NCBI GenBank assembly: GCA_036525535.1
Contig: DATDAH010000063.1
Coordinates: 1 to 27,629, forward strand
From: DATDAH01 sp036525535
GTDB lineage: Bacteria; Actinomycetota; Acidimicrobiia; Acidimicrobiales; DATDAH01
Reading direction: 5' to 3'
Length of the DNA: 27,629 nucleotides
The stretch's first letter is position 1. Each line of letters begins with the position of its first letter. A model generated the notes under the pieces. That model saw only the letters and a list, made by a program, of their open reading frames with translations, ran no database searches and had not been told where the DNA came from. This document shows, piece after piece, positions 1 through 6,038 of this stretch. The translations under genes and the position numbers were made by a program.

Positions 1-8
1 TGAGGCCC

Positions 9-257
9 ATGCCCCGCCCCTATGGAGACCCGGTGGAGATCATCACCGCACCCGTCCCCGCGCAGTCCCCGTTCATCCCCACTGACGCGAAGATCGTGGT
101 CGGGGCGGTCGCTCCGGCGTCCCCCGATCCGATCCCGATCGTGCTGCTACCGGGATTCGAGTACCGGATGCGCGAGTGGCGGCACCCGAGCACCCACGAG
201 ATCCACTGGCGGCTCGAGCGGAGAAAGTCCGCCCAGCACGGCGAAGCCGACGAGTAG
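9..257 (+). CDS. Unrecognised small protein, uninterrupted copy (modules A and B)
   Basis: An 82-residue ORF without a family I recognise. Its first part (module A, 22-154) recurs at 5747-5879 and its second part (module B, 150-233) recurs at 7077-7160. Module A differs from its second copy at eight positions; in this frame seven are synonymous and one is Ile/Val. That pattern shows that the frame was translated and selected. The protein has a hydrophobic, proline-rich N-terminal half and a charged C-terminal half with the motif EYRMREWRHP and several Trp and Arg residues. The start is uncertain because the homology only begins at 22; ATG at 9 is the nearest in-frame codon and has no clear ribosome binding site. 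Here modules A and B are continuous, so this is probably the ancestral form. It ends with TAG, and broken phage and integrase sequence follows. Confidence 0.5.
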   Translation: MPRPYGDPVEIITAPVPAQSPFIPTDAKIVVGAVAPASPDPIPIVLLPGFEYRMREWRHPSTHEIHWRLERRKSAQHGEADE

Positions 258-307
258 CCGGCGGCGACGCGGTTTGTGGACGAGGCCGAGCTCTGCTTCA
301 CAAGCCG

Positions 308-521
308 TCACACGGGGAGTGAGCTTCGAACCACCATTCGGGCCCGTCGGCGCACGGGCTGAGTCAGGAGATGTTGGGCGGCCAGAGCGAGGCTGGTCAC
401 CCGGTCGTCATGGCGGCCGCCTCCGCCATCGTCGATCCGCCCGGTGCCCGGCGACCGCTCCACCAGCCGCACCGTGGCCGGCTCGTCGATCAGCTCCGGA
501 TCGTTCGGCAGGTCGAGCAGG
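308..521 (-). pseudogene. Phage terminase large-subunit-like C-terminal fragment
   Basis: The minus strand is open from about 521 to a TGA at 308-310 and has no start codon. The translation begins LLDLPNDPELIDE, continues TVRLVERSPG and GRIDDG, and then reads HDDRVTSLALAAQHLL before a basic tail. An Asp-rich HDDRV-ALALA segment near the end is typical of the nuclease domain of large terminase subunits, which package phage DNA. The 5' part is missing: the reading frame breaks off exactly where an integrase scrap begins on the other strand at 522. The identification rests on motif resemblance only; a related RNase H-fold nuclease is possible. Confidence 0.5.
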
Positions 522-590
522 GACCGCCGACCAACTCCGGGCCTTCATGGCGAGCACGGCTGACGATCGGCTCCACGCCGCTTGGGTCCT
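522..590 (+). pseudogene. Tyrosine integrase remnant of a second element
   Basis: These 69 bases match 7241-7309 of the integrase pseudogene near the tRNA. In that frame they read TADQLRAFMASTADDRLHAA followed by WVL, the start of the catalytic domain. Most differences between the two copies are synonymous, so both came from working genes that diverged before decay. The fragment stops just before the first catalytic Arg region, and the frame ends at 618. Its position, shortly before the att repeat at 656-718, mirrors the order integrase then att at the right end of the island. Confidence 0.7.
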
Positions 591-602
591 CCCATGTACT
601 GC

Positions 603-622
603 GCTGACAAGACGCTGACATC
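603..622 (+). repeat. Putative integrase arm-type site pair, left element
   Basis: Two GCTGACA copies start at 603 and 614, 11 bp apart, ending about 50 bp before the att core at 673. A pair with the same spacing lies at 8273-8292, about 47 bp before the other att core. The consensus is GCWGACA. Similar position and helical phase suggest recombinase or accessory-protein binding, but binding is inferred. Confidence 0.4.
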
Positions 623-655
623 AGCACCCGCTCAGGCCGAAGCCGATTGGGCCGG

Positions 656-718
656 GATCCCTTGCTGGGCTCGGTCGGGCTGCCGGGATTTGAACCCGGG
701 ACCTCTTGTCCCCCAGAC
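656..718. repeat. att site, displaced 3' half of tRNA-Pro (left end of island)
   Basis: This copy matches 8323-8385 with two mismatches; 673-718 is an exact 46-bp match to 8340-8385. It contains the T arm, variable region, anticodon loop and 3' acceptor strand of tRNA-Pro in antisense. The 5' half of the tRNA is absent, so it is not a functional gene. It is the displaced end produced when an element integrates into the 3' half of a tRNA gene. Confidence 0.9.
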
Positions 719-836
719 GCACGGTCCACATGGGGCGTGGATGGCCGGCGTTGCGTTTCGCCTGTCCTGGCGCGGAATCCGACGGCCCGTCACCGTGTCT
801 CACCGGACCCTGTTTCGCCGTGTTGCTCCGAGTTAC

Positions 837-856
837 GCAGACATCGCGCAGACATC
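837..856 (+). repeat. Putative integrase arm-type site pair, inside left end
   Basis: GCAGACA occurs at 837 and 848, an 11-bp spacing. The motif and spacing match the pairs at 603-622 and 8273-8292. It lies 118 bp inside the left att repeat. Recombinase binding is inferred from position and repetition only. Confidence 0.4.
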
Positions 857-899
857 GAGGTCGAGTCGGAGGGGGGTCTTGAACTCCCCCGACACTGGT

Positions 900-915
900 G
901 CCGACAGGTGTCGGC
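900..915. promoter_or_regulatory. Palindrome, possible operator
   Basis: GCCGACA-gg-TGTCGGC is a perfect inverted repeat with 7-bp arms and a 2-bp centre. It resembles a binding site for a dimeric regulator. No regulator gene lies nearby, so its partner is unknown. Confidence 0.3.
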
Positions 916-993
916 TAGTACGCGAAAACCGCGGATTTCAGGGGGTTTCAGCGCCCGACCGACGTGGCTCGTGCCGCCTCGTACCGCCCTGTT

Positions 994-1022
994 GTGACCA
1001 GTCCGTGACCAGTCTGTGACCA
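994..1022 (+). repeat. Three phased GTGACCA repeats
   Basis: GTGACCA occurs at 994, 1005 and 1016, exactly 11 bp apart, within near-repeats of the unit GTGACCAGTC. One-turn phasing places all copies on one face of the helix, as in excisionase, activator or iteron sites. They lie 90-120 bp upstream of the gene starting at 1111 and could be its control region. Confidence 0.45.
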
Positions 1023-1110
1023 ACCGGGTGCGGCGAGGATCGCTTGGCCTATCGATCGCCTGACCGTCAAATATGAGAGGCTTCCGCCCGTGAACGGAGG
1101 TCCCGAACTC

Positions 1111-1332
1111 ATGCTCGCCTATCTCGACCCCGGCAGCGGGAGCATGACCCTCGGAAGTGTCTTCATCGTCGGAATGGTCATCACCATCTGGGCGTTCGTC
1201 GACGCCATCCAGCGGGGTCAAACCGGCTGGTGGGTCGGAATGCTTTTCGGGTGGGTGTTCGCCCTCGGTTGGCTTGTGGCCCTGATCTACCTGCTAGCGA
1301 TCCGCCCCGGGCTGGCTCGATCCGACACCTAG
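1111..1332 (+). CDS. Small two-helix membrane protein
   Basis: The product is 73 residues. I chose ATG at 1111 over the in-frame GTG at 1090 because GGAGG at 1096-1100 is well placed before it. It begins MLAYLDPGSGSM, then has a hydrophobic helix (about residues 14-31), a short polar loop with DAIQRGQTG, and a second helix (about 39-63), ending in a charged tail. The layout resembles small phospholipase D N-terminal-like or other inner-membrane proteins, but I do not recognise a specific family. The stop at 1330-1332 is in the same frame as the next small ORF at 1369. Confidence 0.55.
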   Translation: MLAYLDPGSGSMTLGSVFIVGMVITIWAFVDAIQRGQTGWWVGMLFGWVFALGWLVALIYLLAIRPGLARSDT

Positions 1333-1368
1333 GCCGAATCGTCGACATCGGACGAGTGGGTGCCTGGC

Positions 1369-1518
1369 GTGGGCGTGACCATCACGTACGTCGGCGGACC
1401 CCGTGAGGGTGAGTCCTCGAGGCTCGTGAGCGGCGAGCCGCCGGCCGTGCTGGTCGTCGACGACTCAGGCGGCCGGTACGTCTGGCGGGATGGGGCCTAC
1501 TGGTGGGAAACGGGCTAG
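1369..1518 (+). CDS. Small GGPREGES-family protein, copy 1
   Basis: A 49-residue ORF starting GTG, reading VGVTITYVGGPREGESSR and then SGEPPAVLVVDDSGGRYVW-RDGAYWWETG. Two relatives lie nearby: the N-terminus of the protein at 1583-2611, and a frameshifted copy at 4440-4584. Shared features are GGPR(D/E)GESS, a VDD turn, GRY and a Trp-rich WxDGxYxW end. GTG at 1360 or 1375 are possible alternative starts; 1369 aligns with the start of copy 3. Function unknown. The size and aromatic end suggest a small beta-rich protein. Confidence 0.5.
   Translation: MGVTITYVGGPREGESSRLVSGEPPAVLVVDDSGGRYVWRDGAYWWETG
1480..1508 (+). repeat. 29-bp exact repeat, copy 1 (small ORF tail)
   Basis: Identical to 2540-2568 over 29 bases and in the same reading frame, encoding VWRDGAYWW in both places. 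Exact identity alongside more diverged flanks suggests recent duplication or gene conversion. Confidence 0.85.
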
Positions 1519-1582
1519 GTCGGGTTAACCATCGAGGCCGACGTGCCGCTGGGAACCTCCAGCTAAGTCGAAGCGAGGGAGG

Positions 1583-2611
1583 ATGGGGGGCGCGTTAAAC
1601 AAATGGGTGCGTCGTCTCGTCGCCGGCGCGACCATGGCCCCCGTGGGAAGGACGGTCACGTTCGCCGGCGGACCTCGTGACGGTGAGTCCTCACGTCTGT
1701 CTAGTGGCGACCCGCCGGACGTGCTGGCCGTGGACGATCCACCCGGGCGGTACGAGTGGAGGGACGGGTTCTACGTGTGGGCAGCCGCCCCCGGGACCCG
1801 ACAGTTCCAATCATGGAATGACCTGAACGCGTTTGTCTCCAAGCGGGGGTGGCAGAACCGATGGGCTCCTGGGCGCATTCCGGCGTTTGTCGCCTGCGTC
1901 GTGGGCTGCGTGGCCCTTCCCGTTGTCGTCGGTCTCCTCCTAGCGCCCCATGACTGGGCGACGGAGGGCTCGCCCGACGTGGGCAACGGGCTGATCGCCG
2001 GCGTCTTGGTGGCGAGCGCGCTGTCGCTCTGGCTCATCCGGTTGGCCGATGAGTGGGCTCGCTCCGGGGATCGAAATACCGAACTGGGCTCGGTGAAGCG
2101 AAAGGGCACGTTTGCTGAGGCGACGCTCTCCGAGGAGGTGCCCTTCGCTGAGAAATGCCTGGCACGGGGGTTCTGCGTTCTCATCGACCAGCCCGGCGAT
2201 CGACGAGCAGCGCGAGTGGACCTTCACCGCGGAATAGGTGTTCTCGCCGGGCCCAAAGGAATGGGGTATGACGAGTTGTACAGCCGGTTGGACGCGGCCC
2301 AGATGAAATACTGGAGCGGGTTTTCCAACGCCCTTCCTCTGCGCGCCGAACGGGCCATCCAACGGCTTACGATCCCGGGCCGCTCCATTGTGCGTCTGCC
2401 GTACGTCGGCTCGCAGGACCTGCTGAGCTTTGCCCTCGCGGCCTGCAAAGCGCTCAGCAGTTCGCCAGAAGATGGCCGATGGCGGTGGCGGTCACGCGCC
2501 TACGGTGACGGCGGCCCACCGTCTCCCGGACCCCGAGTAGTCTGGCGGGATGGGGCCTACTGGTGGGAGGCTGACCCCGGCGGCGAACAAACCCCTTGGC
2601 GTCCGAAGTAG
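1583..2611 (+). CDS. Unrecognised membrane protein with GGPRDGES N-terminal domain
   Basis: The ORF encodes 342 residues. Residues 26-66 form a full GGPRDGES-family unit (GGPRDGESS, VDD, GRYEWRDGFYVW). Two membrane helices follow at about 101-121 and 136-153, then a soluble domain of about 165 residues that I cannot assign. The C-terminus (about 319-331) repeats the VVWRDGAYWWE end of the small ORF upstream, with 29 identical bases. The protein thus looks like a small-family unit split or extended by a membrane/soluble insert. A purine-rich GGGAGG abuts the ATG at 1583, too close to act as its ribosome binding site; GTG at 1607 or GTG at 1640 are possible real starts. No enzymatic motif is visible. 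Confidence 0.6.
   Translation: MGGALNKWVRRLVAGATMAPVGRTVTFAGGPRDGESSRLSSGDPPDVLAVDDPPGRYEWRDGFYVWAAAPGTRQFQSWNDLNAFVSKRGWQNRWAPGRIPAFVACVVGCVALPVVVGLLLAPHDWATEGSPDVGNGLIAGVLVASALSLWLIRLADEWARSGDRNTELGSVKRKGTFAEATLSEEVPFAEKCLARGFCVLIDQPGDRRAARVDLHRGIGVLAGPKGMGYDELYSRLDAAQMKYWSGFSNALPLRAERAIQRLTIPGRSIVRLPYVGSQDLLSFALAACKALSSSPEDGRWRWRSRAYGDGGPPSPGPRVVWRDGAYWWEADPGGEQTPWRPK
2540..2568 (+). repeat. 29-bp exact repeat, copy 2 (342-residue gene tail)
   Basis: Identical to 1480-1508 and in the same frame, encoding the aromatic VWRDGAYWW segment close to the C-terminus of the larger protein. Confidence 0.85.
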
Positions 2612-2636
2612 TCCCGCACTGTTGGTGCCTTCGGCC

Positions 2637-2843
2637 CTAACTGTCGCCGTCGACCTCGGCTAGGAGCTGACGCACGCCGTCCCGCAGGTGCTCGAGCTGG
2701 GCCTCCACGTGGTCGAGGCGGCCAAGGATCACGAACGCTTGCTCACGGCTGATGGCCCGTTCGCCGGGGCTGAGCATGGCGACGGTCTGGCGGAGGATGG
2801 CGACCTGGGAGGCGAGGTTGAGCGTCACCGCCTTATAGAACAC
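2637..2843 (-). CDS. Small hypothetical protein
   Basis: A 68-residue ORF beginning at GTG 2843, convergent with the preceding gene. It has an amphipathic, Leu-rich sequence (VAILRQTVAML, FVILGRLDHVEAQLEHL) and an acidic end, consistent with a helical or short coiled-coil protein. It lies 30 bp downstream of the prohead protease pseudogene on the same strand. I do not recognise a family; it may be a leftover phage gene. Confidence 0.35.
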   Translation of the reverse strand: MFYKAVTLNLASQVAILRQTVAMLSPGERAISREQAFVILGRLDHVEAQLEHLRDGVRQLLAEVDGDS

Positions 2844-2873
2844 GCGTTCGCTTCTCCGTGCAAGCTGACGGCT

Positions 2874-3440
2874 TTAGCCCTCTAGCTCGTCGAGGGCGGT
2901 GAGGGCCTCGCGGATCGCCGCAGAGTGCGAGGCCGGGACGACGGGTCCGACCCCGGCGGCCCGTTCCGCTGCGGCGATGCGGGCGGCGACGGGACCGATC
3001 TCTTGGGCGCTGCGGAAGCTGAGCAGCTGAGCGCCGGGCACGGCCCCCTCGAGGACGACGTCGACTCTGCGGAGCTGGGCTCGGACGAACTCGGTGGCAC
3101 CGTCCGGGGCTTGGCGGGCCTCCTGCCGGTGGAACACGACCGACCAGTCGGTGAGCACCCGTGAGCTGAGCCCGGCCCAGGCGCGGCGGACCCAGGACGA
3201 GGACTCCCGGGGCCGCATCTGTCCGACGAGCACGAGCTGGTCGGGTTCTTCCGGTAATCGACGAGCTCGGCGATGAGGCGGGACCGGTCGTCGTTGTGAC
3301 CGAAGTGGGCCACCGGCATCCTCTGGCGGATCGATTCGGTGAACACGCCCGGGAGGAAGCGGGTGTTGTAGGCGTCGGTCTTGTTGTAGGTGACCGTCGC
3401 GACGGCCTCCGCGTTCGTGGAGAGCGGCGAGGTGCCCTGA
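2874..3440 (-). pseudogene. HK97-type phage prohead protease, frameshifted
   Basis: Two frames join into one protein. The upstream part reads AEAVATVTYNK, FLPGVFTESIRQRMPVAHF-GHN and LIAELVDYRKNP; after a one-base deletion near 3250-3260 it continues DQLVLVGQM, RAWAGL, LTDWSVVFHRQ and VDVVLEGAVPGAQLLSFRS. The pattern PG-F--SI, a His in the -GH- motif, a Ser in DWSV and E-AVPG--LLS is that of peptidase family S78, which matures capsids. The 5' end is uncertain: the frame reads back to about 3440 without a clear start. The stop is TAA at 2874. It lies among other phage debris, supporting a prophage or satellite origin of the island. Confidence 0.7.
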
Positions 3441-3615
3441 CGTCGGTGGGAGCCCGGTCTTCGGGGTTGTGCCGAGCGCCACCCGAGGTGAGGTTTGACG
3501 ACCCGAGGACTGGCCCGAGCACCAGGAGCGCCCTTTTGTACCCCAAGGCCTCAGGGTCGTAGGCGTCCGTCCGACGGAAGGGGTGGGCCCTGCCGCCGCG
3601 CCGAGGAGCACTGAG

Positions 3616-4149
3616 ATGAGGATCCGCACACGAGCCACCGCCGCACTCGCCATTGTGGCGATCGGACTGGTCATGGTCGCGGGCTCTGCGTCCGCCTACG
3701 AGTTCCCGAGCACGAATGACGCCAACCGCGCTGCGGGTCTGCCGCACGTGAACCAGGTGGCGACCGGCCCGGGCACCGTGACGCTGGAGTTCGTCAACGA
3801 GACCAACTCGCTGGCGTTCTTCGAGTACCGGATCGACGGCGTCACGGTCGGCACCAATCCCCATCCCGTGGTCATCGGTGACGTGATCCACCCTGGTGTC
3901 TGTGTCGACGGCCGCACGCCACCCGCCTGCACGTCGGGCCCCATCGTCCGGACCTTCTCCGCGGTCGGGACCGTCGAGGTGCGCCTGGCGCTCGGCGGTG
4001 AGCGCGACTGGGACTTCGACTGGACGCCGTTCTCGGTCGGTCAGCCGATCACCAAGGCCGACTGCAAGCGGGGCGGCTGGTCGGACTACGGGTTCCGGAA
4101 CCAGGGTCAGTGCATCAGGTTCGTGAACACCGGTCGGGACAGCCGCTGA
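3616..4149 (+). CDS. Secreted protein with C-terminal Cys/Gly motif
   Basis: The protein has 177 residues. ATG at 3616 is preceded by GAGGAG at 3603-3608 and starts a clear signal peptide: basic MRIRTR, a hydrophobic core, and a SASA cleavage site before YEF. The mature part appears beta-rich (TVTLEFVNETN, FFEYRIDGV, TVEVRLALGG). The end, DCKRGGW--YGF-NQGQCI-FVNTG, is a two-cysteine tail that I have seen on many actinobacterial exported proteins. It is read divergently from the prohead protease pseudogene. Function unknown; extracellular location is likely. It is intact, unlike several neighbours, which may indicate it is useful cargo. Confidence 0.7.
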   Translation: MRIRTRATAALAIVAIGLVMVAGSASAYEFPSTNDANRAAGLPHVNQVATGPGTVTLEFVNETNSLAFFEYRIDGVTVGTNPHPVVIGDVIHPGVCVDGRTPPACTSGPIVRTFSAVGTVEVRLALGGERDWDFDWTPFSVGQPITKADCKRGGWSDYGFRNQGQCIRFVNTGRDSR

Positions 4150-4370
4150 ACACTCGGGGTGACGTCACCGGCCTTCCCCACCTCGGCCGGTCGTCCTCGC
4201 CGTCGGTGACCCGGACCAGCCCGCCCCAGCCGCGTTCACGACATAGATCCTCTCGGCCAACCCGTCGCAGCGGGTGAAGGCGATCTGCGTCCCGTTCGGG
4301 CGACCAACTCGGCGAGCAGCACCCCAACTCCCCTGGCTCCGACGACGGACCTTCGCAGGTCGGGGTGATC
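4150..4370 (-). pseudogene. PD40 (TolB-like) beta-propeller fragment, frameshifted
   Basis: Pieces in two minus-strand frames combine into CCSPSWSP, then NGTQIAFTRCDGLAERIYVV-NAAGAG, then LVRVTDGEDDRPRWG. This is the repeat pattern of WD40-like/TolB propellers (SWSPDGT-IAF--, IYV-NADG, LT---DD--P-WSP). An extra base near 4300 and a missing base near 4225 are needed to read through, and they restore the frame overall. No start or complete domain exists. It is probably the remains of a secreted or periplasmic propeller protein. Confidence 0.5.
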
Positions 4371-4439
4371 GCCCGCCGCTCCGGGGGCTCACGAAAGGGC
4401 GTAGTCGCGGGGCAATTGCGGCCCGCGGTGTTCGGCCTC

Positions 4440-4584
4440 GTGGGCGTGATCTCCTACATCGGCGGGCCCGCGACGGTGAGTCCTCCAGCCTGTCCAGCGG
4501 TAAGCCGTCGGCCGTGCTGGTCGTGGACGATTCAAGCGGGAGGTACGTCTGGTGGGACGGGTCTTACCGGTGGAAGGCGGGCTA
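4440..4584 (+). pseudogene. GGPRDGES-family small protein, copy 3, frameshifted
   Basis: From GTG at 4440 it reads VGVISYIGGP, then the frame is lost. One base further on it continues DGESSSLSSGKPSAVLVVDD, SSGRYVWWDGSYRWKAG and stops. Inserting one C in the GGGCCC run at 4464-4469 restores the family motif GGPRDGESS. Its layout and length equal the small ORF at 1369-1518. The frameshift inactivates it unless it is a sequencing error in a homopolymer. Confidence 0.7.
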
Positions 4585-4855
4585 GCGGCTCAGGGCTGGG
4601 TGGGTCTGATTAGGGCGTGAACCCGCTGTCAGGAGCGTGGTCGCCGTCAACGCTTCCCATCTCGTTGTGCACCGCCGTCCGGAAGGTGCGGCGGCCGCCG
4701 ATGCACCGGAACCGGAACCGGGCCGAGTACCCCTGGCCCCATTGGTTCGAGCCCAGGTCCGAGACGTTGGAGGAACTGCAGGTCCTACGCCATGGCCGCC
4801 GCGCGTCGCTGGCTTCACCGCAAACAGACCCACTACCGGAGAAGTAAATCGACTC
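4585..4855. other. Gene-less stretch
   Basis: I see no supported gene here. Open frames exist on both strands but none has recognisable motifs, a ribosome binding site or a clear start. A minus-strand frame reading NVSDLGSNQWGQGYSARFRF and then RC could be a decayed exported-protein end, but this is too weak to call. Confidence 0.35.
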
Positions 4856-4874
4856 CGCTGAGCATCACTCAGCG
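4856..4874 (-). terminator. Hairpin after the SGNH lipoprotein gene
   Basis: CGCTGAG-catca-CTCAGCG is a perfect 7-bp stem with a 5-base loop. It lies 17 bp beyond the stop of the minus-strand gene at 4892. There is no long U tract, so terminator function is plausible but not certain. Confidence 0.45.
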
Positions 4875-4891
4875 CGGTCACTACCTCCGTC

Positions 4892-5683
4892 TTACCGTGT
4901 GGGCATCTGCCTGCTGGGCTCCGGGACCGTGGTCGTCGGCGGGATCGTGGTGGGCGGGACCGTGGTCGTCGGCGGGATCGTGGTGGGCGGGACGGTGGTG
5001 GGCGGGGCCAGGGCCCGCAGGCAGGTACTCATGGCGCGGAGGAGGACCCGCTGTAGGGCCGCTTCGCCCGTCGCGGAGAGGTGCAGGCCGTCGGGACGCA
5101 CGTAGCCCGGATGTTCTTCGAGGTTGGCTGCCCACTCGGGGACGACGAGGTTCGCCCGTTGCTCTGCCTCCCGCCGGAGCACGGTGTTGATGCGGCGCAC
5201 GCTGAGCCGGTCGACCCGCCGGCCGGTGTAGTAGTAGTTCGGCCCGAAGGGGACGGTGGGCCAGATGACGCAGTCGACCCCCCTGAGGTCGGCGAGCGTG
5301 CCCCGGATTTGGGCGGCGACTATTTCCCGGGCCACGTGAGGCCGTCGTCGTTGCCGAATCCACACCACGTCGTTGACCCCGGCGACGAGAATGACCCCAT
5401 CCGCCCCGCGGGCAGCGGCGTCGGCGGCGAGGTCGCGTATCTGCTCGACCCTCCAGCCGTTTTCGCCCCGGACCGACGCCCGCCACCCGGCGTCCTGGAT
5501 GGACCGGGTGAGCGCCCGGGTTGACTGCGGGTGAGTCGGACCGTAGGACTCGAGCTGGCGCAGGATGCTGTCGCCCGCGGCGGCCACCCGTGGACCACCC
5601 CGAGGGTGGACCGTCCACTCGGGCATGCACGCCGAGCCCAATGCGATGGTCAGGATCACAGCCACCAGCCAGCGAGTCCGCAT
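4892..5683 (-). CDS. SGNH/GDSL-family hydrolase lipoprotein
   Basis: The 263-residue product starts MRTRW, has a hydrophobic segment and a lipobox-like LGSAC (Cys19), so it is probably lipid-anchored outside the membrane. Catalytic blocks of SGNH hydrolases are visible: AAGDSIL (nucleophile Ser, about residue 39), a conserved GVNDVVW (Asn of block III, about 103) and DGLHLS (Asp/His of block V, about 199-202). Such proteins are esterases or carbohydrate deacetylases; the substrate is unknown. The C-terminus is a Pro/Thr tail of PPTT(V/I) repeats that would extend the enzyme from or through the cell wall. It lies alone on the minus strand with a hairpin just after its stop. Confidence 0.8.
   Translation of the reverse strand: MRTRWLVAVILTIALGSACMPEWTVHPRGGPRVAAAGDSILRQLESYGPTHPQSTRALTRSIQDAGWRASVRGENGWRVEQIRDLAADAAARGADGVILVAGVNDVVWIRQRRRPHVAREIVAAQIRGTLADLRGVDCVIWPTVPFGPNYYYTGRRVDRLSVRRINTVLRREAEQRANLVVPEWAANLEEHPGYVRPDGLHLSATGEAALQRVLLRAMSTCLRALAPPTTVPPTTIPPTTTVPPTTIPPTTTVPEPSRQMPTR
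4923..5003. repeat. 33-bp tandem repeat encoding the Pro/Thr tail
   Basis: Two perfect 33-bp units (4923-4955 and 4956-4988) and a 15-bp partial unit follow each other. On the minus strand they encode the PPTTIPPTTTV repeats of the SGNH lipoprotein. Such repeats can vary in number by slippage. Confidence 0.85.
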
Positions 5684-5746
5684 GGGTTAAGGATCCGCAC
5701 GCTGCCGGAGGCCGGCTAGTGCCATAGGGCCTTTAAGCCAAGCCCA

Positions 5747-5879
5747 ATGGAGACCCGGTGGAGATCGTCACCGCGCCCGTCCCCGCGCAGTCCCCGTTCA
5801 TCCCCACCGACGCGAAGATCGTGGTCGGAGCCGTCGCTCCGGCGTCGCCGGATCCGATCCCGATCGTGTTGCTACCGGG
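5747..5879 (+). pseudogene. Small-protein gene, module A, interrupted copy
   Basis: A 133-bp match to 22-154 with eight substitutions, nearly all synonymous. It encodes the segment EIVTAPVPAQS to IVLLPG, then continuity with module B is lost at CCGGG (5875-5879). Module B reappears at 7077, after 1.2 kb of unrelated sequence that also begins with CCGGG. The reading frame continues to 5994 with unrelated residues, so a chimeric product is possible but unlikely to work. Confidence 0.65.
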
Positions 5880-5880
5880 C

Positions 5881-6018
5881 CTAGGACCGATGGACCCGCA
5901 CGAGCCTCTGGCCAAGGGCCTTCACGCCCACGTAGGTCTGGCCGCGTTCGTCAACCAGGTGCACCTCCGGGTCGTTGCGTTCGAGCGCAGCTAGAGCTCG
6001 GCTGGGCTGAGCTCGACC
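5881..6018 (-). pseudogene. Short coding fragment, unrecognised
   Basis: A minus-strand frame without a start reads ALERNDPEVHLVDERG, then QTYVGVKALGQRLVRVHRS and a TAG at 5881. The codon pattern looks like the C-terminal end of a real protein, but I cannot assign a family. It lies in the DNA that splits modules A and B, just downstream of the DUF2510/SHOCT gene. Confidence 0.25.
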
Positions 6019-6038
6019 TCACCCTTGCCGAAACGGCT

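Larger units (their letters stand above)
719..1110. other. Gene-less left end of the island with repeat motifs
   Basis: I find no convincing gene in this 390-bp stretch; its long ORFs overlap in several frames and lack recognisable products. It holds a pair of GCAGACA repeats (837-856), a perfect 7-2-7 palindrome (900-915), and three 11-bp-spaced GTGACCA repeats (994-1022). This density of ordered repeats inside an att end suggests a recombination or regulatory region rather than coding DNA. Confidence 0.5.

Noticed and set aside
656..718. Second tRNA-Pro gene on the minus strand
   Set aside because: Only the 3' half matches; the D arm and 5' acceptor strand are absent, so it is a displaced att copy, not a functional tRNA.
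870..900. tRNA-like TGAACTCCCCC sequence at the island end
   Set aside because: No acceptor stem, D arm or proper T loop could be folded around it.
4923..5003. CRISPR-like array
   Set aside because: Units are directly adjacent with no spacers, and they encode a Pro/Thr repeat in frame.
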